From assembly GCA_025929635.1 (NCBI GenBank), contig JAICPX010000005.1:1-32792 (forward strand): a stretch of DNA of 32,792 nt. Reading direction: 5' to 3'. A model generated the notes under the pieces. That model worked only from the letters and a program-made list of their open reading frames with translations, was not told the DNA's origin and did no database searches. Shown here piece after piece: positions 18,401 through 26,534 of the stretch. Made by a program: the position numbers and the translations under genes. Every line of letters starts with the position of its first letter. Position 1 is the stretch's first letter. This DNA comes from Chitinophagaceae bacterium (GTDB lineage Bacteria > Bacteroidota > Bacteroidia > Chitinophagales > Chitinophagaceae).

Positions 18401-19845
18401 GCGACTACGAAAGTTATAATTGGGATTTCGGAGATGGAACCACCAGTTCTGCAAACAATCCCTCACACTTCTACAATGCTTTCGGCACTTATTATCCCAA
18501 GTTATATGTATTAGGAAATGGTGGTTGTGTTGACTCCGCGGAGTCGGTAGTAAATGCTTATGACCCGGTCGCTAATACACAGGTAAGTTTTAGCCCAGCA
18601 TCAGGATGCGATTCAATTACTGTAACCTTTAATGTAACAACACCTCCCGGATTTAATTATGTATTTTATTTCGGCGATGGAAAATTAGATAGTTCCAGAC
18701 AGACCAGCCTGGTTCACACATACAAAGGACCTGGAAATTATTATCCGTATATGATTATACCGGATAAATACGGTTGCGAAGCGTATATACCATTTGCAAC
18801 GGTTAGCGTATATGGAGCGTTACCTCTTTTTGGCATTGATAAAAAAGAGTTTTGTGACAATGGCCAGGTCACATTCACAAACTATACTTTATCGAACGAT
18901 CCAATTACATCCACTGTTTGGGACTTTGGGGACGGCAATACAAGTACGGCAACAAATCCTGTTCATGATTATACTGCACCCGGAACATATTTTATTAAAC
19001 TTTCTGTTAATACCCAATATCAGTGTCCAAGTTCTTTTACCGATACCGTTCGTGTTTACAAGACGCCGGACATTTCGATTATCGGTAAAGATTCAGTTTG
19101 CTTAGGTATTCCCGAAAGCTTCCGGGGTACAATTACACAGCCTGACTCAACGGTTAACTGGTCCTGGTCTTTCGGTAATGGTAACAGTTCTCAATTACAG
19201 GATGCAGTGGCCTCATATTCCAACTCCGGAGATTACACGATCCAGTTGATCGCTACCAATAAACTGGGGTGTGCAGATACAAGCACACATAAGGTGTATG
19301 CTGTTCCCAAACCTACCGCAATTCCGGCTGCAGATCCTATTACAATACTTTCCGGGGCGGACGCCCAGTTAAATATTAATTATACGGGAACTATCATTGC
19401 ATATAACTGGTTGCCTCCACAAAATTTAAGCTGTACCAATTGTCCGCAACCAATCGCTAACCCTCAGTTTACCACCAGGTACACTGTAAATGTCACAGAT
19501 AGATACGGGTGCACCGCAAAAGGTGAGGTAACTGTGAAAGTTGTTTGTACCGGTCAGAACTTTTTTATTCCGAATACCTTTTCGCCAAATGGAGACGGTA
19601 GTAATGATGTATTTTATCCGCGTGGATCCGGATTGGATCGTGCAAAAATTCTCAGGATATTTAACCGGTGGGGAGAAATTGTATTTGAAAAATATGATAT
19701 GCCAATAAATGTGGCATCAGCAGGATGGGATGGCAATTGGAAAGGGAAGAAGGCAAATGCAGATGTATATGTATATCAAATAGAAATTTATTGCAAGAAT
19801 GGAGAACTGGTAACGTATAATGGCAATGTAGCCTTAATAAGATAA
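15424..19845 (+). CDS. Giant multi-PKD-repeat surface protein with gliding-motility-associated C-terminal domain (T9SS type B sorting, CHU_C)
   Basis: About 15 PKD-like repeats counted by eye (WDFGDG...YxxxGxYxVxL), then CHU_C domain FIPNTFSPNGDGSNDVFYPRG...LRIFNRWGEIVFEK...GWDGNWKGKKANADVYVYQIEIYCKNGELVTYNGNVALIR. Start uncertain: ORF opens at 15382, ATG at 15424. Confidence 0.93.
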   Translation: MRPYCYHIRLLKYVLLLRIKSFNILKCHLAALSILLFTVGYRAAGQAPVADFTANRTSGCAPLTVTFTDISTNNPTSWAWDFGVTLSTQQNPVVTFSAPGTYTVKLIVRNSSGVDDEEKINYITVFPSPVVGFTANITTACVPATIQFTDQTTVPAGGGSITDWLWNFGDGATSTSQNPTHEYTAAGFYTVSLQVTSSTGCQSFKSIGRYIRIINGIDADFAFSQPATCQPPFNISFQDQSSGPGNLTYLWDFGNGGPTSTLANPTAVYTSPGTYPVQLTVESDLGCNGTITKNIIVAGKTTDFIAPPSICFGQSVTFQNNSSPSPVSSFWDFGDGTTSSQVSPIKTYLAGGSFQVKLINNYGNCIDSVTKTVLVNTQPSVDFTANDSTSCKIPFAVQFSDLSPAASTWLWDFGDGSTSTSRNPSHTYNTVGSYSVTLTITLPGGCSNTITKYQYIKISPTTVRISNAPNGGCIPFTFQPVADIQSVDSIISYSWNLGEPGGIYTTQSPIHTYTTVGNYDLQLTITTQNGCVVTADVPDGVLTGTPPTVNFSFTPNNTCASTSIQFTDLSTTTPGANVKWLWDFGDSLTSILQHPSHVFVDTGLLNVKLVVLNNGCADSLTKPIQVKPPVAKFGYQTNCNNKLQVTFLDSSLTNAIYGPITYEWKMGDPANTVFTSITPPTFTYPAYGTYTATLSVTNGPCSYTTTKDIRIIDEPVALTASKNPVCKSEVFTLSATGSNPDNIKDYTWIIGPYTFSDTSRSIDLSLSTYGTYDVKLVIEDINGCLDSVTLNSFMVISGPVAAFTPNGPGACINKSMTFNDLSTPTAAPITQWTWNFGDGNQQSFSSPPFSHVYSQEGSYSVSLVVKDNVNCADTFAIVNAVLITNPKAAFYADTFYCPSAPLQFIDTSTGVGLTYNWYFGDGGTSTLQNPTHNYPAGNNDYNVKLKIRDQAGCEDSITKNGYVKIRKPVAAFSMIDSTGICLPLQTSFNFLGSDYESYNWDFGDGTTSSANNPSHFYNAFGTYYPKLYVLGNGGCVDSAESVVNAYDPVANTQVSFSPASGCDSITVTFNVTTPPGFNYVFYFGDGKLDSSRQTSLVHTYKGPGNYYPYMIIPDKYGCEAYIPFATVSVYGALPLFGIDKKEFCDNGQVTFTNYTLSNDPITSTVWDFGDGNTSTATNPVHDYTAPGTYFIKLSVNTQYQCPSSFTDTVRVYKTPDISIIGKDSVCLGIPESFRGTITQPDSTVNWSWSFGNGNSSQLQDAVASYSNSGDYTIQLIATNKLGCADTSTHKVYAVPKPTAIPAADPITILSGADAQLNINYTGTIIAYNWLPPQNLSCTNCPQPIANPQFTTRYTVNVTDRYGCTAKGEVTVKVVCTGQNFFIPNTFSPNGDGSNDVFYPRGSGLDRAKILRIFNRWGEIVFEKYDMPINVASAGWDGNWKGKKANADVYVYQIEIYCKNGELVTYNGNVALIR

Positions 19846-19854
19846 TATGTGAAA

Positions 19855-20859
19855 ATGAAAAAAGGATTCATCATATTAGTTGGAATTTGGAATTTGTCTC
19901 TTGGAATTTGCCTCCAGGCACAAGACCTTCATATGTCTCAATTTTTTGAAACTCCTCTTTTAAGAAACCCGGCATTGGCCGGAATTTTTGAAGGAGATGT
20001 CCGGGTACAGGCAGTTTACAGGGATCAATGGAATAGTGTGACTACCGGTTATAGAACAGGCTCCCTTAGCGGAGAATACAAAACATCTGTCGGCAAAGGA
20101 GATGACTATGTAACACTGGGAATGCAACTATTCTATGACCGTGCAGGAACTGTTTCCTTTACACAAACAAAGATCCTGCCTGCATTAAATTACCATAAAT
20201 CATTAAGCAATCAGAAAAATACTTATCTCTCACTTGGTTTCATGGGAGGCTGGGTTCAGCACAGCATTGATCTGTCCCGGGTAACAACGAACAGCCAATA
20301 CGAGGGGATGGGAATTGGCGAAAATATTACCGATCCCACGTATGCCTATATTGATGGCAGTGTAGGCTTGAGTTTGAATTCCGTATTAAATGAAAACCCT
20401 GATAACAATTATTACATTGGAGTTGCTTATCATCACTTCAATCGTCCCAAAAGCACATTTTATAAAGACAAGAACATAGAATTAAATCCCAAATACGTTC
20501 TTTCAGGAGGTTTAAAATTAGGTGTAAATGAATACACCTATGTCACTATCCAGGCAGATCATTCAAGACAGGGTTCATTTAAAGAAACTGTATTTGGCGC
20601 CATGTATGGTTTAAAGATCGGGGCCTATCCTGATGAGCCGGATTATGCAATTCATTTCGGAACATTTATGCGCTGGAATGATGCGTTGATACCAGTTGTT
20701 AAATTAGATTATCACCCTTTTGCGGTTTCACTCAGTTACGATGCAAATATTTCCAAACTGAAACCTTCAAGTCATGGCCGGGGAGGATTTGAAATTTCAA
20801 TAAGCTGGATCGGTAAGCTTGCAGATCGTTCTAATCCTTACTTCAAGCCAAGGTTCTAA
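19855..20859 (+). CDS. Type IX secretion system membrane protein, PorP/SprF family
   Basis: AQDLHMSQFFETPLLRNPALAGIFEGDVRVQAVYRDQWNSVTTGYRTGSLSGEYK is typical of PorP/SprF; only a few nt downstream of the CHU_C protein. ORF also opens at 19849. Confidence 0.95.
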   Translation: MKKGFIILVGIWNLSLGICLQAQDLHMSQFFETPLLRNPALAGIFEGDVRVQAVYRDQWNSVTTGYRTGSLSGEYKTSVGKGDDYVTLGMQLFYDRAGTVSFTQTKILPALNYHKSLSNQKNTYLSLGFMGGWVQHSIDLSRVTTNSQYEGMGIGENITDPTYAYIDGSVGLSLNSVLNENPDNNYYIGVAYHHFNRPKSTFYKDKNIELNPKYVLSGGLKLGVNEYTYVTIQADHSRQGSFKETVFGAMYGLKIGAYPDEPDYAIHFGTFMRWNDALIPVVKLDYHPFAVSLSYDANISKLKPSSHGRGGFEISISWIGKLADRSNPYFKPRF

Positions 20860-20881
20860 AATAATTAGTCCTTCATCGAAT

Positions 20882-21490
20882 TTACTTATCCTCGGGATTA
20901 TTCATTCTAAAGACGAATGCAGCTAACGCAGCACCACTCAAACATCCGGCCACGTAAATCCATATCTGTGACAAGCAGAATGTTTTTTGTATGATCAATC
21001 CGATAGCCACTGCAGGATTGTAAGCACCCCCTGAAAATTTTCCAATAACTGTCGCCATAGCCAGCACAGTTCCGGCAATTGCTATTCCATAAAAACTGTT
21101 GCCGGCAGTTCCTTTTGCAGTAGCTACATTTAATACAACATACGCCAGCGCAAAAGTTCCTACGAACTCAGCAATCAAGGCTTTTATCATTCCATCGGCA
21201 GGAACTGCACAATTGGAGGCTCCTTCTACTCCAAAAATATTTGCCACAACAATTGCAGCCAATATTGCTCCCGCAAATTGGCTCATCCAATAACCAAGCA
21301 TGTCTCCAATGCTTAACTTACCCCGGATCCACACGGCTAATGAAACTGCAGGATTATAATGTGCACCGGAAATATGCCCGCCGGCATAGATCATCACCAT
21401 CAATGCAAGCGCTGCGCCGATGCCGCCTCCCAAAGCAGCACCCATGACAAGAAAAAATGTACCGATGAATTCAGTGATTACTTTTTTCAT
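20882..21490 (-). CDS. MIP/aquaporin-family channel, atypical selectivity filter
   Basis: Two NPA boxes: GGHISGAHYNPAVSLAVW and GGAYNPAVAIGL; six hydrophobic segments in 202 aa. Confidence 0.9.
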   Translation of the reverse strand: MKKVITEFIGTFFLVMGAALGGGIGAALALMVMIYAGGHISGAHYNPAVSLAVWIRGKLSIGDMLGYWMSQFAGAILAAIVVANIFGVEGASNCAVPADGMIKALIAEFVGTFALAYVVLNVATAKGTAGNSFYGIAIAGTVLAMATVIGKFSGGAYNPAVAIGLIIQKTFCLSQIWIYVAGCLSGAALAAFVFRMNNPEDK

Positions 21491-21603
21491 AACAGTTGGT
21501 TTTGCCCGATCAGATCGGGATTAAATAAACAGAACTTTTCAGGAAAGTTAATTGTTTCTTTGACAATCGAAACCGGTACATCTTCGGACAAAACAAAGAC
21601 ATA

Positions 21604-22074
21604 ATGAAAATAGAAGTTGGACAAACTGCTCCTGATTTTACTTTATATGATTCCGGAAAGAATAAAGTAACGCTGTCTGATCAGCGAGGGCAGAATGTGT
21701 TGCTGCTTTTCTTTCCACTTGCATTTACGAGTACATGCACTGCAGAGCTTTGTGCTGTCAGAGATAATATTTCCTTTTACAATAACACCAATGCAAAAGT
21801 GTTTGGAATATCTGTTGATTCACTTCACACATTAGCAAAATACAAAGCTGAACAAAATCTTAATTTTTCATTATTGAGTGATTTCAATAAAGAAGTTTCA
21901 ACAGCTTACGGAACTATTTATGAAATGTTTCGCTATAATATGAAGGGTGTTGCTAAGCGTTCCGCCTTTGTAATTGACACAAATGGAATAGTTAAATATG
22001 CCGAGGTTTTGGAAAAAGCAAGTGAGCAACCAAATTTTAAGAACATTGCTCTTACACTTGAAAATCTGGGATAG
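21604..22074 (+). CDS. Peroxiredoxin (AhpE/BCP-like, CxxxxC)
   Basis: APDFTLYDSGKNKVTLSDQRGQNVLLLFFPLAFTSTCTAELCAVRD: PxxxTxxC peroxidatic motif with a second Cys five residues later, as in atypical 2-Cys BCP-type enzymes. Confidence 0.93.
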   Translation: MKIEVGQTAPDFTLYDSGKNKVTLSDQRGQNVLLLFFPLAFTSTCTAELCAVRDNISFYNNTNAKVFGISVDSLHTLAKYKAEQNLNFSLLSDFNKEVSTAYGTIYEMFRYNMKGVAKRSAFVIDTNGIVKYAEVLEKASEQPNFKNIALTLENLG

Positions 22075-22203
22075 AAAATGGGATTTTTACGAATATTGGC
22101 AACCTAAAACCATGATTTACAATTTTTTTCAGCGGATGTGGTTTTTACGTTGCAGGGAAAAAAAATTCCGTCTATTTTGCGCAATAAACGTAAATTTGTT
22201 TTA

Positions 22204-22545
22204 GTGAAGAGAATTTTACTTTTTATATCCATTATTCTGTTGACCACCATTAACTCTAAGGGTCAGACCAGTCGGGAACCATCTCCCGATGCGCTTCAGC
22301 GTATTCTCAGAGTTTACCCAAACCCTGCAACAACTTTTACAAAGTTTGAATTCCAAAAAAATTTCGGTCAGGGCTTCACATTGCAGGTCATAAACTTTAT
22401 CGGCAAGCAGGTGTTCGAAGCAAAGAACATCAGTTCTACCACTACACTTGATCTTTCATCGTACAATCGTGGGGTATATATTTACCAATTAAAGGATCAG
22501 TCAGGAAAAATTGTGGAGGCAGGCAAGTTCCAGGTGTCGAAATAA
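22204..22545 (+). CDS. Small secreted protein consisting almost entirely of a T9SS type A sorting domain
   Basis: GTG start at 22204 (VKRILLFISIILLTTINSKGQ signal peptide); mature part RILRVYPNPATTFTKFEF...LQVINFIGKQVFEAKNI...LDLSSYNRGVYIYQLKDQSGKIVEAGKFQVSK. ORF-track start at 22138 appears over-extended. Confidence 0.82.
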   Translation: MKRILLFISIILLTTINSKGQTSREPSPDALQRILRVYPNPATTFTKFEFQKNFGQGFTLQVINFIGKQVFEAKNISSTTTLDLSSYNRGVYIYQLKDQSGKIVEAGKFQVSK

Positions 22546-22568
22546 TTTATTTTATATAAGATTGATGT

Positions 22569-22594
22569 AGAGACAAGGCATGCCTTGTCTCTAT
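22569..22594. repeat. 26-nt perfect palindrome TAGAGACAAGGCATGCCTTGTCTCTA
   Basis: Perfect self-complementarity, in the 51-nt gap between convergent genes. Confidence 0.9.
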
Positions 22595-22596
22595 TG

Positions 22597-23769
22597 TTAT
22601 TGCACCTCCACAATCAGGAATTTAAGGTATTGTGTGTTCTCCATCCCCCTGATAATTGGATGATCCGGAGATTGAGTTTGAAAAGCCACCTGCCTGAGTT
22701 TTCTTTTTGCATCCCTGGCTGCCATGTCAATCGTTTCCAAAAATAGTTCGGCATCCACAAGACTTGTACATGATGAAGTAACAAGAAAACCACCGGGTCT
22801 TAAAAGCTTCATTCCTCTCAAATTAATTTCGTTATAGCCGGTGATCGCTTTTCGAATGTTTTCCCTGCTTTTGGTAAATGCCGGCGGATCCAACATTACC
22901 ACGTCATATTTTTTTTCTTCTTTACTCCATTGTTTTAATACATCAAATGCATTTGCCGTTTGAAATTTGCATATCGCATCCAGTCCGTTTAGCGCAGCAT
23001 TCCTGTTGGCCTGATGGACGGCATTTTCAGAAATATCAAGACCTAAAACTGACTTAGCGCCATAATATGCAGCGTGGATTTCGAAACTGCCCGTATAGGT
23101 AAATGCACCCAATACATCAGCTCCTCTTACGATATGTTGGATGGCCCGCCGGTTGTCCTGCTGATCTAAAAAATAACCGGTCTTTTGCCCGTTTTCAATA
23201 TCAACATTAAACCTTAAACCATTTTCATGGATAATGATATTTGTATCGAATGGAGCGGATAAATGTCCCTTTTGTTGTTGCATTCCTTCCACTTCCCTGA
23301 CCGGTACGTCATTTCGTTCATATATACCTTTTGGTTTGAATATCTTGTTTAATGCGTTTACAATCGCCGGCTTCCAAATATCAATGCCCAGCGCCAGGGT
23401 TTGTATAACGAAATGGTCATTGAATTTATCGATGATCAGCTGAGGCAAAGAATCGGCTTCTCCGAAAACAAGCCGGCAATTTTCCACATACCCTATCTTC
23501 TTGCGGTACTCCCAGCATTGGCGAATTCGTCTATGAAAAAACTCTTCGTTGATCTCTTCGTTTTTATTTCTCGTTAAAAGACGAACCAGTATCTGGGATT
23601 TTGGATTAATATATCCATTGCCAATAAACTTATGATCATGACCCAGGACACTCACTATTTCGCCTCCGGCTACCGAACCGTCTACCTTGTCAACCTCATT
23701 TGCGAATATCCAGGGATGCCCCTCTGCCACCCTTCGACTGATCTTCTTTTTTAAGTAGATTTTTATCAT
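22597..23769 (-). CDS. Class I SAM-dependent rRNA methyltransferase, RlmI-like (PUA domain)
   Basis: PUA-like N-terminus VSRR..GHPWIFANEVDKV; SAM core GQKTGYFLDQQDNRRAI, VLGAFTYTGSFEIHAA, MLDPPAFTKS. ORF track start 23802 looks extended; ATG at 23769 gives MIKIYLKKKISRRVAEGHPW. Confidence 0.92.
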   Translation of the reverse strand: MIKIYLKKKISRRVAEGHPWIFANEVDKVDGSVAGGEIVSVLGHDHKFIGNGYINPKSQILVRLLTRNKNEEINEEFFHRRIRQCWEYRKKIGYVENCRLVFGEADSLPQLIIDKFNDHFVIQTLALGIDIWKPAIVNALNKIFKPKGIYERNDVPVREVEGMQQQKGHLSAPFDTNIIIHENGLRFNVDIENGQKTGYFLDQQDNRRAIQHIVRGADVLGAFTYTGSFEIHAAYYGAKSVLGLDISENAVHQANRNAALNGLDAICKFQTANAFDVLKQWSKEEKKYDVVMLDPPAFTKSRENIRKAITGYNEINLRGMKLLRPGGFLVTSSCTSLVDAELFLETIDMAARDAKRKLRQVAFQTQSPDHPIIRGMENTQYLKFLIVEVQ

Positions 23770-23773
23770 GGCG

Positions 23774-23803
23774 CAAAGGTAGTCTGGGCCGAAGATTGCC
23801 AAA
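23774..23803 (-). promoter_or_regulatory. Putative promoter of the RlmI-like gene (TTTG-N18-TAnnTTTG)
   Basis: Plus strand reads CAAAGGTA (23774-23781) and CAAA (23800-23803), i.e. TTTG-N18-TACCTTTG on the minus strand, just upstream of ATG 23769. Confidence 0.5.
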
Positions 23804-23839
23804 TAACTGCCTGTCCGTCAATTTGTCTCTTAACCTTCG

Positions 23840-23868
23840 TTGGCAGTATTATTGAAACCTTACCTTTG
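23840..23868 (+). promoter_or_regulatory. Putative promoter of grpE
   Basis: TTG (23840-23842), N18, TACCTTTG (23861-23868), ATG at 23887. Confidence 0.5.
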
Positions 23869-23886
23869 CAATCAATTTTGAAAAAA

Positions 23887-24468
23887 ATGCGTCAAAAAGA
23901 TATGAAAGAGGCCAGGGAACAGGCAAAAATGCAGCAACCCGAAGAGGGGGAGGTGGGCCTGAATGCAGACGAGAATATAAGCGGTACCTCGCATCTGAAT
24001 GAACCCATAACAAATGAGCCTGAACTAGAAATACTCCGGAACGAGCTTGGCGAAATGAAGGATAAATTTATCCGCAAAGTTGCCGAGTTTGAGAACTATA
24101 AAAAAAGGAGCCAGAAGGAAAGAACGGAGCTGATACAGACGGCCGGTAAAGAAGTGATCGTTGATCTGCTTGACGTGTTGGATGATTGTGAAAGAGCAGA
24201 AAAACAAATGAGCGCTTCGGAAGATATTGATCAGGTAAAGGAAGGTGTTATGCTCGTCTTCAATAAATTAAAAAATGTGTTAGCTGCAAAGGGATTGAAA
24301 GCTATGGAAACGATCCACCAGGATTTTGATCCGGATAAACACGAAGCTATTACCGAGATCTCAGTGCCTTCAGCAGAACTCAGGGGAAAAGTAATTGATG
24401 AGATTCAAAAAGGATATTATCTTAATGATAAAATTATTCGTTACGCTAAAGTGGTGGTTGGGAAATAA
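23887..24468 (+). CDS. grpE: Nucleotide exchange factor GrpE
   Basis: FIRKVAEFENYKKRSQKERTELIQTAGKEVIVDLLDVLDDCERA...DPDKHEAITEI...GYYLNDKIIRYAKVVV; directly upstream of dnaJ. Start chosen at first ATG after the promoter motif. Confidence 0.95.
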   Translation: MRQKDMKEAREQAKMQQPEEGEVGLNADENISGTSHLNEPITNEPELEILRNELGEMKDKFIRKVAEFENYKKRSQKERTELIQTAGKEVIVDLLDVLDDCERAEKQMSASEDIDQVKEGVMLVFNKLKNVLAAKGLKAMETIHQDFDPDKHEAITEISVPSAELRGKVIDEIQKGYYLNDKIIRYAKVVVGK

Positions 24469-24477
24469 AACCCCCTG

Positions 24478-24510
24478 TCCCGCTTTGCTTCGCGTTGCTC
24501 GCAATGACGA
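24478..24510. repeat. Dispersed-repeat-like element (reverse strand TCGTCATTGCGAGCAACGCGAAGCAAAGCGGGA)
   Basis: Resembles the CGTCATTGCGAG...GAAGCAA repeat family recalled from many bacterial genomes; lies between grpE and dnaJ. Confidence 0.55.
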
Positions 24511-24564
24511 GGGAACCTGGACCGGGGAATTATCAATAGAAATAAGACAGTTTAAAATCTAAGT

Positions 24565-24580
24565 TCTCCCTTTAGGGAGA
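24565..24580. repeat. Short hairpin TCTCCC-TTTA-GGGAGA in the dnaJ leader
   Basis: 6-bp perfect stem with 4-nt loop, ending 8 nt before the dnaJ ATG. Confidence 0.65.
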
Positions 24581-24588
24581 CAGAGGGT

Positions 24589-25740
24589 ATGAGTAAAAGA
24601 GATTACTACGAAATATTGGGGGTCAACAAATCGGCATCTTCAGATGAGATAAAAAAGGCATATCGCAAAGTAGCGATGCAATTCCATCCTGACCGTAACC
24701 CCGGTGATAAAGGGGCCGAAGAAAAATTCAAGGAAGCGGCTGAAGCTTATGAAGTGCTTAGTGATACAGATAAAAAAGCCCAGTACGATCGTTATGGCCA
24801 TGCAGGAGTAACTGGCAACGGTCGTGGATTTGGTGGTGGTGGAATGAATATGGAAGATATCTTTAGCCAGTTTGGAGATGTTTTCGGTGATGATCTCTTT
24901 GGGAGTTTTTTCGGAGGAGGCAGAGGCAGGACCTCAAGAAGTAAAGGTGTTCGTGGCGGCAATCTTCGAATTAAGATCAAACTGACGTATGAAGAGATCG
25001 CAAAAGGTGTTACGAAGAATATTAAAGTAAAAAAACACGTGGTATGCAATACGTGTCATGGCAGCGGAGCAAAAGATAAGGGCAGCGTCCAGAATTGTGG
25101 TACCTGTGGCGGTTCAGGACAGGTAAGAAGAGTTACCAATACTTTTATAGGGCAAATGCAAACAGTTACTACTTGTCCAACATGTAATGGAGAAGGTACA
25201 ACTATAACTGCTAAATGTAATTCCTGTAAAGGGGAAGGCCGGGTGTATGGAGAGGAAGCTATGTCAGTTGAAATACCTGCGGGGGTACAGGAGGGAATGC
25301 AATTGAATTTAAGCGGCAAGGGGAATGCGGGCGAAAGAGGTGGAACATATGGAGATCTGATCATATTGATAGAAGAAGAACCGCATAAAGATCTACAGCG
25401 TGATGGAATGAATGTAGCGTATGATCTGCATATTTCATTCCCGGATGCAGTATTTGGTACTCAATTAGAAGTTCCTACAATTGATGGCCGGGCCAAGATA
25501 AAAATTCCTCCCGGTACACAGAGTGGAAAAATTTTCCGACTAAAAGGCAAAGGCTTCCCCGCTGTAAATAGTTATCAAAAAGGTGACCAGTTGATTCATG
25601 TAAATGTCTGGACGCCTCAGAACATAAGCGCTGAGGAAAAGGCCACGTTAGAAAAATTAAGTCACTCAAATAACTTCAAACCACATCCTGATAAGACGGA
25701 TAAAAGTTTCCTGGATAAGATGAGAGAATTGTTTTCCTAA
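24589..25740 (+). CDS. dnaJ: Chaperone DnaJ
   Basis: J domain with HPD ([19 protein letters not shown]), G/F region, four CxxCxGxG-type zinc motifs, C-terminal substrate-binding domain. Confidence 0.98.
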   Translation: MSKRDYYEILGVNKSASSDEIKKAYRKVAMQFHPDRNPGDKGAEEKFKEAAEAYEVLSDTDKKAQYDRYGHAGVTGNGRGFGGGGMNMEDIFSQFGDVFGDDLFGSFFGGGRGRTSRSKGVRGGNLRIKIKLTYEEIAKGVTKNIKVKKHVVCNTCHGSGAKDKGSVQNCGTCGGSGQVRRVTNTFIGQMQTVTTCPTCNGEGTTITAKCNSCKGEGRVYGEEAMSVEIPAGVQEGMQLNLSGKGNAGERGGTYGDLIILIEEEPHKDLQRDGMNVAYDLHISFPDAVFGTQLEVPTIDGRAKIKIPPGTQSGKIFRLKGKGFPAVNSYQKGDQLIHVNVWTPQNISAEEKATLEKLSHSNNFKPHPDKTDKSFLDKMRELFS

Positions 25741-26534
25741 TTATTTCCAAGCTTAAATAACATACCAATCTTAATTCCGATCATTCGTAATTGGCTGTTG
25801 TGCAGTTCCGCTACCTGGTGTTCGTGAATGGTTTGTGTACTAATGTTAATGAACTGAACATTTAGTGGTTCACCCTTACCGGGGTCTACGGGAGCATTCG
25901 GATCGGTATGTACATGGGTCTGGATATCTTTAGTATTAATATAATTTAAATTTCCACCCTTTATTTTATTTATCCCAACATCAATAATAAATTTTCCCGC
26001 CGTAACTTTTTTGTCAAATAAACCGACATCAACCTGAACACCGCCGCCATACGTTGCAAAAAAAGTATTGTCCCTGATAATGTTTTTTGATTCCAATGGT
26101 TTGCAACTTGATTGATCTTCCGGATCGGCCACATACACGTTACTAAAGAAATTTATGGTGCCGGCTTTTGCTTCGATGTAAGGGATCAGCTTTCCTTTTG
26201 CTGCCAGGTTTGCCCGCAGTACCAATGCTGCGTTTATAACGTTACTGGTATAGATCACATCGGTGTTGATACCCGAACCATCGGGAAAACGAAGATCCTG
26301 CTCTTTGGTTACATAAGCATAGTTACCAAAACCCATTTCAGTGCCTACAGAAAATCGTTGGCAAAATATTTTTGGAGTATATAAAAAAGAAAGATTTACC
26401 GTATGCACTGGGTTGATATTATTGCCCATTTCTCCTTGCGGGATCAGCAAACTATAATTGGTACCAAGCTTAAATTGAGCGTGAAGATAAGAGCATAAGA
26501 AAATTGCCGGTAGCAGCAAGTAAATTTTTTTCAT
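25737..26534 (-). CDS. Exported outer-membrane beta-barrel-like protein, unknown function
   Basis: Signal peptide [20 protein letters not shown]; alternating hydrophobic strands, terminal [12 protein letters not shown]. Confidence 0.7.
   Translation of the reverse strand: MKKIYLLLPAIFLCSYLHAQFKLGTNYSLLIPQGEMGNNINPVHTVNLSFLYTPKIFCQRFSVGTEMGFGNYAYVTKEQDLRFPDGSGINTDVIYTSNVINAALVLRANLAAKGKLIPYIEAKAGTINFFSNVYVADPEDQSSCKPLESKNIIRDNTFFATYGGGVQVDVGLFDKKVTAGKFIIDVGINKIKGGNLNYINTKDIQTHVHTDPNAPVDPGKGEPLNVQFINISTQTIHEHQVAELHNSQLRMIGIKIGMLFKLGNN

Noticed and set aside
15424-19500. DNA-level tandem repeat or CRISPR-like array in the PKD region
   Set aside because: Repeats are at protein level only (degenerate PKD modules); no conserved-length identical DNA repeats with spacers.
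24792-25364. Proline-rich minus-strand ORFs within dnaJ
   Set aside because: Antisense to the Gly-rich and zinc-finger regions; low-complexity artefact.
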